NCBI GenBank assembly: GCA_017591395.1
Contig: WEDG01012602.1
Span: forward strand, 1 to 64,000
Length of the DNA: 64,000 nucleotides
DNA from: Schistocephalus solidus
Lineage: Eukaryota; Platyhelminthes; Cestoda; Diphyllobothriidea; Diphyllobothriidae
Reading direction: 5' to 3'
Shown here: one piece after another, positions 1 through 10,800 of the stretch
How the letters are laid out: every line of letters starts with the position of its first letter
How positions within the stretch are numbered: the first letter of the stretch is position 1
Position numbers and translations under genes: made by a program
The notes under the pieces: generated by a model
Database searches by the model: none
What the model saw: the letters and a program-made list of their open reading frames with translations, nothing else
Told to the model about the DNA's origin: nothing

Positions 1-152
1 TTTTCATGTAAATGGTTACTTTCCTGATTATTGGTGAGCCTCTATTATTATTGCAGCATCTAAATCTGGCTTACGCTCAGATAATCACTATTATCACATT
101 GTTCATAAAAAACCTTCTCTTGTTGAGGTCTTTGAAAAATTAAATGCCGTAC

Positions 153-222
153 AAAGTCACCACGCTGGCCTCCAGCTTGCCGTGAAACACCGGTGGACAT
201 CGTCGAAATCGACGATAGAACA
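153..222 (-). repeat. Terminal remnant of dispersed repeat family R
   Basis: The stretch has the family signature GGTGGACATCGTCG followed by a short inverted CGACGAT and a GAAC remnant. The same arrangement ends the R copies at 17.9-18.0, 18.3, 26.2, 28.1 and 44.5 kb. Only the terminal 70 bases remain, so this is an old truncated copy. Basis: seen by comparison inside the window. Confidence 0.6.
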
Positions 223-886
223 ATAGATTGTGATAAATTAAAGGAAGAAGCTACAGGTGCTTACAGTGCCCATGATTTAGTTGACGGAAATCGATTTTGT
301 CATTTTTTTCTCGTTTCTTTGAAGATCCGTATCATTTGCAGTTTCTTTGTTTGTTTTAATCTCTCAACTTACGTTTGATTGTTGCATAGTTTGGTTGTAC
401 GCTTTAGGTCTTGGTTCTGAGTGCTGGTCGCGTATGGTACGGGCCTTTGATTCCATCTCTGTTGCCATAGGGCGCAAATGAAATAAACGTGTACGATATG
501 AGTGATATGACATTTAAACAATAATACGCCGTAATCTTTTTACTCCTGGCAGGGTTTTAAGTTTAATTTACTGTTATTAACTTGCCTCGCACCAATTTAT
601 AACAGTAACCGAACGCGTGCGATGTTATCAATTTTTAAAAGTAGGAGGACTAGCATGTATATCAAACTCCAAGCTAGCTTATATTTTGGTGTGCCATTCA
701 CTGCCGTTGGTTACTATTTATTTGCTCTATCCTTAAACTTCGTATTTGAAGCAGGGCTCAACGTTTTAAGGTTAGCAACCCTGTCATTAACCCATAGTTC
801 GTTCGTTTATAAATAATAACTGCATGCCTATAGTTTTCCCTCGCAAGAAGCATATGAAGTCTTCTACATTATTTTGTCAACTTATT
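223..886. other. No gene seen
   Basis: AT-rich sequence with short ORFs only. I see no splice-framed coding segment, known repeat or RNA gene. Confidence 0.5.
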
Positions 887-1096
887 CTATGCCACTGACT
901 GTTGTCGTAAACTTTGTTTCAGTTTTTCAAGGTGTCGTTCTTTCAGACGGTAATTGCGATGCTGATTGAATGAAGGCTTGACCTCTAGCACCGACTGCCT
1001 GATTTTAGGATCCTGTATGCAACGTGTCGGTGGTAGCTGCTGGTAGCATCTATTCCAATTTTGGTCCTTTATGCCCTGAATGCTGAGCTTCTTCAT
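887..1096 (-). CDS. Possible terminal coding exon, unrecognised
   Basis: An open frame of 69 codons ends in a stop and is rich in charged and glutamine residues towards its C terminus (KERHLEKLKQSLRQQ, a plausible short amphipathic helix). A weak 3' splice site (CACTTCCAG) lies just upstream on the minus strand, about 24 bases before the first ATG. I recognise no family. The composition looks more protein-like than the neighbouring chance ORFs, but there is no second exon to support it, so it may be spurious. Confidence 0.15.
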   Translation of the reverse strand: MKKLSIQGIKDQNWNRCYQQLPPTRCIQDPKIRQSVLEVKPSFNQHRNYRLKERHLEKLKQSLRQQSVA

Positions 1097-1744
1097 ACAA
1101 AATGTTGACTGCTGGAAGTGCCTCGACTCGCCTTAAAAGTTTATTTGTATACGTGAATCTAAACTTTTCTCCATACCTATATCCAACCGATTGGATGTCC
1201 TCTAGATGAGTGCCTTGCACCGGCTCCCGTAACTACTTGCCACCACGAAAGCCGCGTAGTAGATAATTACGCTACGTATGATTTCCAGCTACGCGGTTGT
1301 ATGTTCTAACAGGGAAATGACAAGGATTGAAGACCCCCTTTTCCTGACGCTTCACATACAGTTGAGTCCCCGAACTGTACTTCAGCACGGCCGGCAAGTA
1401 AGGGTTCAAGAAATACATCTGAATAATTGCTGAGAGCCGTCGTAGGCACACTTTCCTGATTTTAAAATGTACTCTGTTCCCATACCTATAGCTTGCCGCA
1501 CAGCTTAGAAAACCTGATTGACATTAAATATATTAATTGGTTTCGGTGCCTTTGTGTGCCGATCAGTGTACACGATTGAACCTAGCTATAAACGAAAATA
1601 TAGGCAGATAAACTGCTTATATTGTCCCCTTTCCAGGACCAAATTCTCATCAATTGTTTATAAATTGCATAAAAAAATCGTATCGGCAAGCAACCGAAGA
1701 CTGATGGGATTAAGTTTGAGCCTTTATAACTGACAAAAATAAGG

Positions 1745-1822
1745 GTAGAGAATTTTGGCAGATTTGGATAATTCCTTTGACTCACTTGTCAAAAACTCGG
1801 CGGTCTCGGTGGGATACGAGAC
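1745..1822 (-). repeat. SINE family A fragment (3' portion)
   Basis: It reads, on the + strand, TTTGGATAATTCCTTTGACTC followed by a stretch ending GGTCTCGGTGGGATACGA. This is the reverse of the T-arm and tail of the tRNA-derived SINE seen in full at 5840, 6140, 20700 and 53540. Only the 3' portion of the element survives. Confidence 0.55.
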
Positions 1823-2699
1823 TGATAGATTGACTGATTAACCTCACGCCGTCCGGAAGCCGTCATGACGTGGCCTAAGCCCAACGCTTCTATATACCTG
1901 AATGGTGTTGTGCACAAAGTTGTGCAGTAGAAAACATTATCAGACAATTTGAAAATAATGTGGATCCTTCCGTTGCTAAAAGCTAACTCAAATGTAACTC
2001 GCCACTATATTCTTGATACACTGGAAGGTCTGACCGCTTTGAACGGACTAACCAACAATTCTCGGTTTTCACCCGACTTCGGAACTTATGGGGTATCTCG
2101 CGTTTCTGTAGGCTGGTTTTTGAAAACCAATGACTGAAAATCCAAGAATGAATGGTCGAGAACTTTGGCTGTCCTATCAAATATCACAGAGTGCGATGCC
2201 GTCATGATAATCATTGACCGCTATGAAAAAAAATTGTTTTTTTATATTCGTGCGTTTCGGACTGGGTATTTACCTAAAGGTCAAATAGATATCTACCCCT
2301 TGATGTTCAGGTTATTCAAATTTCTCAGTCTCAGCTCATGATGTGACGTCTACAACAACCGACGCGCTGGGGCCTGTGCTGTCGGACGGCAAGTAAGCTG
2401 ACTCAGGAAGGAAGCACTGGAACATGTGGGTTCCTCTTGAGCCGACAGTAACTTAAAACATTGTCATGTGTTGAATTAATATAGCGTAGTCTTTGCCCGT
2501 CTCTCCAAGTGGTTTTATGGAGGTTTACACTTATGCGTCCTCAGTATAATGTAGGCAGGACCATATTTTGAAATTGAGCCGCCATCTTTTTTGCTCTCCA
2601 TTCGCATGTGAATCCTCTTATATAACAACAAAAATGAGGTCATCAGCGCACGACGCTGGCACCATTTTGAAGGAAGTCCAAATTGATCGATATTTTGAG
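1823..2699. other. No gene seen
   Basis: No coding segment, RNA gene or recognisable repeat can be supported here. Confidence 0.4.
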
Positions 2700-2795
2700 A
2701 CGCATTCAAGGACAATTCTTCACGGTGAATGGAGGACCTTTTTGGCTGAAATTTTTGGAATTTTACTTTCAAAATAAAGCGTGGCTCTCTCTCTC
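2700..2795. repeat. Dispersed repeat, partner of 59745-59830
   Basis: The string GAATGGAGGACCTTTTTGGCTGAAATTT and its continuation through a TTACTTTC and CTCTCTCT tract match, with substitutions, the sequence at 59765-59820. The minus-strand translations also resemble each other (FQKFQPKRSSIH against FRKFQQRNSSIH). I cannot name the family, so the similarity could be an old transposon or a non-coding repeat. Confidence 0.4.
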
Positions 2796-3573
2796 TCTTA
2801 TATTTGCTATGGACGTATAATGTCACCCGTCTTAAAGATAGTGCCATTGTGACGAACCCGGAGCCATTTCCAGTCACTTTTTTTCGCTTATACAGACAGT
2901 AATCGCTTTTTAGATGTTTTAACTTGAAAATAAATCGCTTCAACTACGAAAAATTCTGCTAATTGCCTCGGAAGTATTATTAAACCGCCGTATGATTGAT
3001 CATATGGAGTGTATTTATGGTTTAACGATTTGAATGACTGGTATTTTAAAGACTATTACCTTCGGTCCTGCACCATAAGACCACGCTCAATGCAAAACAC
3101 GATCGCAAAGACCTCTAAGTAAAAACTACCAGTACGTTGAACACGCTTTAGAGCCAACAAGTACGCGAAGATACTGTAAAAATAGCAGTACACTCTTGTG
3201 AAAGGATAGTTTCTTTGGGTTCAAAATAGGATCCCCTCATCTGAAATCCAGTTTAAAAATGTTTATGTACTGGAACATGTGTGGAACTACAATAGACTAT
3301 CTGCTTAGAGAGTAAGAGCAAAAACTGACAATATTGCTTTTGATGACTGCCTCCTAGTAAAAATCTAAAACTCTGTTAGATTTTATTTGCTGACTTACTA
3401 CCCGATCTCCTGATTCAAATTTTGAGAAGAGATACAATACTGCAAACTAGATCCACACTGCCACTAAGCCGCTCTTTAAAATGACGAATGGCTGCGTAGA
3501 ACTACCGCGACGTCACTTTCCTTTATACCGCCTTTTAACCCCTTACCACTATTCTCAATTGCCTCGCCCGAGG
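2796..3573. other. No gene seen
   Basis: AT-rich, short ORFs only, no repeat recognised. Confidence 0.4.
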
Positions 3574-3702
3574 CTAAGTACCTCCACCGAATTGGCTAAT
3601 AACAGCTAATAAGTCAGGAACAGCAGTTCCAGTTTCTCGTGTCTTTGTCCGTAATTTTATTCCTGGCATTGTTCGAACATGTATATATTCGATTTTAATT
3701 AT

Positions 3703-3861
3703 GAGCAGTGCAGTCTTTTGCGCATCGGTTTTCCGCCTCGCAGTGGTCAAGAACTTGCCGCGTAGATGCGTTACACTCCCCCTCTTTGATATTACAATCC
3801 CTGCAATCACAATGTTGCTCTTTAGTGCATGCCTGGCAACTGCGTAAAGTTCGTCACAAAA
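3703..3861 (-). pseudogene. Degenerate LINE endonuclease fragment
   Basis: The minus-strand translation contains FCDELYAVARHALKSNIVIA, then SVTHLRGKF and RRKTDAQKTALL. In order these match the part of LINE apurinic-type endonucleases where a DELY/ALV helix, the S-(D/N)-IVI-AGD strand, the G-KFGL loop and the R-TDNG-LL segment occur. The catalytic AGDxN segment is damaged: the N of the metal-binding motif is not recoverable in this frame. It is an isolated inactive fragment. The family match is from memory of motif order, not from a search. Confidence 0.4.
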
Positions 3862-4769
3862 ACCTCTTTCTGCTTGTCCGTGGCATCCAGCTTTGGGGCG
3901 TGAGCCGCCACATTTGTACTGCTGGCAACAGCGCACAGAATACACACAAAACTAATCCTCGGTAACACCGGCTCCTAGCACGTAAGCGAAAGTTTCCCTT
4001 AGTTAGCCCAACTGATTGCGATGAGCCTATCACCTTGATGAAGCGCTAGTTATGACGGGGTAAGCGCCTCTCTGAGAGGCAAGCAGCGGCCGCTTTGTGC
4101 TGACCTAACGCGCTCAAGACAATGTTTTGTGTTGTCTTTATAAAAGGATCTCACACAGTTCCTCCATTCCTCTTTCCGGGGCAATGTACATCAAATCCGA
4201 CAACAGAAGCCCGGACGTAACGGTTTCCGAATACGCTCTATCATCAGTCGCGATTGAGAAACTTGCGTAAAATGATGATATAAGGGTCGGCCTAACTCGG
4301 GTCCTCTATTTCAACCTTCGAATGAAAGTTCACCCACTATACACCGCTTACAAATCGAACTTACTTAATTTCGGTTCATATCTGCCTTGTCAATAATGTC
4401 TTAATCGGATCTTGCGGAATTTTACAAGGTAATTAGTTCGCCAGATGTGATCTCCCCGCAGCATGTTAGCGTTACCACTGTTGGTCTGCGATTGCATATT
4501 CTACAGACAAGTCTAAACGTTTTACAGAGCGCGTTCACTGAAGGTTATCCCACTCCCCATCATATTTGAATGCACCAAGTAGCCAACAAATTCAGTTTAT
4601 CTTGTGGCACTTTTTAAATGGCATAATCCTAATTTTTCGTCGTACTTTTGCAGATTATTTGACATCAATTTGTCTGGTAAGTAGTTCCCTTCTGGCTTTC
4701 TCATGGAATGTGCAACCAAATCTTGTTTTGTTCTTCCTGTTTATATATTTATATTTATTAAATTTTCTC

Positions 4770-4807
4770 CCTTAGCAGGAAATATAACAACTAGCCGCTT
4801 CTTGCAG
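4770..4807 (+). promoter_or_regulatory. Two 3' splice sites in the Arl2 5' leader
   Basis: Two pyrimidine-rich AG acceptors, TTTTCTCCCTTAGCAG ending at 4778 and CGCTTCTTGCAG ending at 4807, lie 80 and 51 bases before the Arl2 ATG. They would serve either a 5'-UTR intron or spliced-leader trans-splicing, which is established in flatworms. No paired upstream donor exon can be recognised in the window, so the choice is open. Confidence 0.4.
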
Positions 4808-4858
4808 GTGTTTGCAAAACTGAGCAGCAGATATACGCCGAAGTGAATTTTCTTTAGG

Positions 4859-7800
4859 ATGGGTCTCCTGACAATTTTGAAGAAGTTAAAACAGAAAGAA
4901 AAGGAGATCCGTGTTCTCATTCTGTAAGTGGATTCAACCCCTTTACGTTTAATAGCCGTTAATATTTATTGACTGACAGCTAATCACGATTTATAATTTA
5001 ATAATTAAGACCAATGCCGCAATCGTCGTACACTGCACCCTTTTCACGAAAGGTTAGCTAGGTTGAATTGTGTTGGATGATGTCAGGTAATACCTAATTT
5101 CTATTACATAAGGTCGGGCACTTTGGTGGAAAGGGGGTTGGTGATCAGGATCCATTACTCGATGCCAGATAGTTTTAGTGATGGACCTGGGCGTACCCTG
5201 AACGAGTTAAGCCAGATGTGCTCACGTATCTATTTGTAAAGTCGCCTTGTCATATATTGCCTATGTAATTTTCTCCACAGGGGCCAAATAAACAAGTATA
5301 TGAGCCTTGGTTGAGTCTAAAGAGGCACTTTGTCCTTGCCTTCTAGCGGAAAAAATAAACTAATACGGGAAACCACCCTATAAGTAGCTGGAGAGCACGC
5401 GCCCGGGATATCCAAATAAGAAAAATTCGCTTCTATGAAAGGAAAGTTCGAGAAAGTGTCTTTCTTTTCGACAGTGTATACTTCCATATTTGGTAGTGAA
5501 TTTCTAACAAATTCCTGAATAAGTTTATCTGGATGTCCGCTTTCCCTGTGGAAGTTCATAAGAGGAGTTTATTTTAGTGTTGGCGGAAGGTATAACCAGA
5601 TCATGTCAATAAAGAGGCAAGTCAGGCCTAGCTTCTGACTCAAAGGATACATAGTTTTGGAATTTTGTGTTCTGTCCAGCCAAAGTTTTCTTGCAATAGA
5701 CAATTCCACGGACGCTTCCGTCTGCACTGTGGCATAGCGAAGAGTATACATGAAAAGAATCCCCCAGTTTCTACATGTAGGACAAACTAGATAACTTATT
5801 GTACGTTGTTCATTTTGATGACACACCGATTAAGCTGAGTTTAGAGATTTTTGGCTCAGTTGAATAATTCCTTTGACCCATTTGTAGAAAACTAGGCGGC
5901 CTCGGTGGCATTCGAACCCACGCCAGCAAGGGGAAGGCTTTAGTACAGTCAAGGCTCTAGCTATCTGGGCTACGAGGTCTCATCGAGAACCATGATTTAA
6001 TGACACTTGCGTCAATTTATCCGCACAGACCACTTTAAAGTGTGGAAGCCACCAGTTCTAATACAGTAAGTTGACTGCCCAAGCAGGATTTCCTAAACAA
6101 TCTATCTAGAATTCACCAGATGACTACCGGTTATACTCAATTAATAGGGGATTTGAGCAAATTTGAATGCTTCCTTATGACCCATTTGTGAAAAACTCGA
6201 CGGCCTTGACAGGATACGAACCAACGACTGCAAAGGAAAGGTTGTAGTACAACAAACGCTCTGGCCACCTGAGCTACGAGGCCCCACCCGTAGTAGTGAA
6301 TTTAATCACACTTGGGTCAAGTTACCCAGTTGCTACCGAGTTCTCAGTAGTGCAATGATATCAGACGAAAACACCTGTCATGCAGATTCGGTTCATCAGT
6401 TATCAGTATAGGCTGTACTTTCTAGAGATTTTCCTTAATCACGTCTGCAATCAGTAGTCCCGGGTGTGATCACACTGCTAAGCTATCAGTATTGTGATAT
6501 AACCGGTCGTCCCATCTAAGCTGCACATAAAAACTGCAGAAAAGAAGAGCTCTTAGCGCTTCTGTCATCATCCCTGTTGCGACGTGATTCCTTAAAAATT
6601 CTGCCACAGTTAGTTTATTGTCGCTGTTAGCGTAATATCGATTGGAAGAAATGCCATATCCAGCATGGTTTTGCTATGTATCGTCTGACATTGAACAACG
6701 TTTATGAATTGAAGGATTTACGGAGGCTATCTAGTGTCAGACCACGCTGAGTTGTTTTTAGTAGCTCAGCAAACCACAGAGCTAGCTACTCATGCCTGGT
6801 ATCATTTAGGTACTAGATTTAGGTATTAGATTTACGAGGTACTGTCTTGCCATTCAACCTCCGTGCTCTTATGTCGGCGGTTTGACATATTCCAACCCAC
6901 GTTCATCGAAGCAGGCTGTATATTTTAACCTCCGAAGACTTGCTGTTAGTAGCGTTTCCAGGCTTCCAGTTTGGTTGGGCCAGCTAGAATCGTATCCACT
7001 TTTAAAAGGCAATGATGGGGATAGCACTTTGTAATCGAGATATCTTTATTTTGTTGCGGTCTCTTAAACAGCATAATTAGTTTTTTCCCTCATACGACCC
7101 TTATGGCCCGGAATTTGAGCTACTGACCTCTTGAACCCTGACTGCCTCAGTAGACATGGCGTATGCGCGTAAACCGCGATTATTGACTCGGTTAGCTGTG
7201 CTGGAAATAGAAGTGAGGCGGGCTGACTATCCAGAATTGTGATAGACTACAATAGGGGAGAACGGAATGATGAATTCTGATTTTTTTGTAATTCAGCCAT
7301 ACTTGAAGCCTAGAAACATGGGATTTGGACATTTTTCTCATCCTGGTTTCAATATTCCATATCACACTCGATATATTGAGTGTGGCTCAACCAATATGAT
7401 TTTGAACTAAAAGTCCCAAGTGAACCAGGCTTCAAATCACAGGTTTTATTGGCGAGGTTTTGGATATGGCTGACTAGCAGCGGCAGAGGACCCATGGCTT
7501 GCCATTCCACCCTCATTGTTTGCTTTCCGGTAATACTTCCTGAGTGCCAATTAATTACCGCTATACGCCCGCCTAGGGGGCCTTGGTACCTAATACAGTT
7601 GTGTATATGCCTGATCTAGCTGATCTCGGTAATGTCACGAATGATGATCTGCGGCAGCGGATCTGGGAGCTCAAAGCATTCTCTCCTTGAACGACAGCGA
7701 CCGGATACAGAAGACACAAGCGCCACTTCCATGTTTTGGCGAACTGCGTCTAGCCAGCCTTTGAGTTGACCTCTTCTGCAACTCGTTCAGGTGGGCAACG

Positions 7801-10800
7801 ACTCTAAATAGAGGGGAACAACTCTGAGTTCGTATGGCAGACAGCGAAGAACGTGTCGAAATCAACTCGGTCTGAAGTATCACTGTGACGTTTTCGCGGA
7901 GACTCTGGACTGTCTCATTGGGAACCAAGTCAGTGTACTTTACTAGACGAATGGCTTCCCGGCAACGGTGGTTAAACACCACTTTCCGCCTATTTCTCCA
8001 AACCCATTGTCCAGCATTCACAACTGTCTTGGGGGTTGAGCAGTTGTATTTCATTCTGCGACTAGGCCAGACCGCTGAACACGCCTTTCACATACTGATA
8101 ATCGGAAATGGCTACATAACAGCTGCCGGCATGTTGTACTGAACAGAAGTCATTCTCACGAAGGCATTTAGTTAAATTGAATTACACACGAGGGTCAGTG
8201 ACAGTTTCTATAGTCTGCAGTATGCTCCTGATGGGCTTGTATATGGTTTCAGCCCGCCATCAATTAGGATTCTGCCTTACTAATCCGAACTAATGCGCCT
8301 ACTTTAATGCCCTCTTTCTTAAGCTAAGTAACCTACCAAGCCATGTGCCAGACAGCACTCAATTGCGACCTCTATTGGACCGAAAGTATTGACGAGTACG
8401 CTTCGGTCAACATATGCATACTTCGATTTTTCGTGGCAGGAATTATGGGACAGTGGAATGTGTCAGTGCTCTCTGCTTTTCGTAGTATTTGCAACAATGT
8501 AATGAAATGATTTTTCAAAATTAAATTTTTCCCTACTAAATTTTTGTATATAATTCTTGCTGTCTGCAGCGGCTTAGACAATGCTGGCAAGACTACCATT
8601 GTCAAGAAGTTCAACGGCGAGGACATTGCAACCATTGCACCAACTCTCGGTTTCACCATACAGACGCTGGAATACATGGGGTAAATCTTTCGACGAGCTA
8701 CTCATGTCCCATCCGGTTGGAGCGCCTTATTGTGTCAACCTGTCTCTTTCCTCTTAGCTACAAACTTAATGTGTGGGATGTCGGTGGACAGCGTTCGCTT
8801 CGGTCCTACTGGCGCAACTACTTTGAAACCACCGATGCCCTCATTTGGGTAGTAGACAGCTCGGACCGTCCGCGACTTGATGACTGTCGCGAGGAGCTGG
8901 GAAAGCTGCTGCTTGAAGAGCGTCTTGTGGGTGCTACCCTCTTAGTTCTGGCAAACAAACAGGTACATAATCTTGACTCGTTCATTGTCCTTTTATTCAA
9001 GCGAGATGACATGAATTATGCCCATACTACTTAAGGAATTTCAGTAAAGACTTTAATATGTTTGAAAGTTGACCACAACGCAGACCGACAAATTTGTAGG
9101 TACCAGACAGTTACATGTTTGTTGCATGCAATTCTGTCACCAACCTTTCCAGTGTTCTTGTAGTAGCAAACGGTCACGAAGAGGCTGCTCACCGCTCAAA
9201 AGAACGAAATTTATGAAGATATATTAGAGAAAAAAGTAAATCATAATGGTAATCGAACAATAAACTCGGATTATTCGGGTCTTGAAGAACTGTCATCCCT
9301 CACACAGGGAGCAGCCTACGAAGGGAAGCGCAAAACACTTTATTAGATCTTTAAATTCTTCAAATCGCGGTTTATAAACCGGTGGTCTCTATTTGATCTT
9401 AGTGGAATAATAATATTCACTGAAGGAGGTGTATTTGCGGACAGACGTTTCACGGGGTGCATTAAACTACTACCGTTTAGAGGCCCGAGGCTCCCTACTT
9501 GAGGGCAGTTGAAACTTACAGGGAAGTGGAAAGAGACTGGCTCTGCTTATTTATCGCCTTAGACCGCTAGAACGAAGGGCTATGCATCTTCTTTGCAAAG
9601 TGTAGATGGATATCGTCATGGGCGCATTGGCCGCTAGGGACATATTTGTGAGTTCCTGTGTCCTGAGCCTCCTCATTATTGTCAGACTGTCTGGGTGTGG
9701 TTTCACCTGCCTACTTCGCCAAAACCTACTTTAAAAACACAGTGGGAAGTTTTTACCACAAAGAAAAGACGCAGAGACGGCCATTTCTGGCTTATTTGCT
9801 GTCATCACCCAGCATTTACTACAGCCCCTAGATGTTTGAATTAGATTCAACCAATCATCAACCTCCTCACCACTGTTCTCCGGACCCCTATCGTGACGGC
9901 CATGTTGGAGCACGCCACTCTCATATGCATGATATTGATCTAAACGGATATGGCATGAGCCTATGACACAGTCGTGCAAGTTCTGATCTCGAGAAAAAAG
10001 TTTGAGCTTTGATACTGGCGGCAGAGAAGCCAAAATAACTGTCCCTGTGTCCCCGTCTATGTAAGTTAACCTTCCCTACTATTGATCGGTACTTTTCTGT
10101 GTGCTAGCTTGCGTGGGCTGCAAATACCGAACTCCGGGGCCAAAAAGAAATGCCAATTTCCGTCCTGCAATCAGGGTAGAACGGTGTACAACACTTCCTC
10201 TCTTGATGAACCGTCCCTTTTTGTGGTGCACATTTAAATCACCGACTTTTAGTGTTCTGGTCTTCCACCAAATTTGCTAACCAGAAATCCGCACAAGGCA
10301 TTAGGTCTGGGCATTTTGAGATCTTGCTCTGGCTACCCAAAAAGGAAATAATATATTTTTTTCACTGACCTACCGTTGTTTTAGGCCACTTCAGCTGTCT
10401 CTCTAGTCGTCCGCTTTGGTGGGGATGCCGGGCAGATTTTAGACGGCTGCGCACACAGATGATCGCGTCTTCGCGTGCTTTTGCATCCGTTGGTTTTCGC
10501 ACTTTTGCGACAATTATCAATCATACCCGAGAGTCGAGGCGCAGCAAATACATCTTCGATCGGAAGAATACTCGATAGCTGGGATAAGAATTTTGTTCGC
10601 CCGATGTTATGGATTCACACTCGAAACCATTATCGACATTTCGATTGTCGTAGTCCGCCGATATCAACCGCATAATCCACAGCAGGGCGGTGCAGGGACG
10701 ATGACTGGCGCTGGATTATAGTGAGAGCAGACTTGCCCTGCATTTACCTCACGCTCTGTTCTATTCCCTCACCTGGGCCCGGTGTCAAGACAAAGTGGGA

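Noticed and set aside
2515..2943. 142-codon minus-strand ORF
   Set aside because: Partly made of a dispersed repeat shared with 59.7 kb and of a CTCTCT tract; no domain, and the plus strand is also open here.
4066..4081. Perfect short palindrome GCCTCTCTGAGAGGC
   Set aside because: A single 15-base palindrome without associated gene or second copy is expected by chance in 64 kb.
7885..8142. 85-codon plus-strand ORF
   Set aside because: Antisense shadow of the RTE-like LINE tail.
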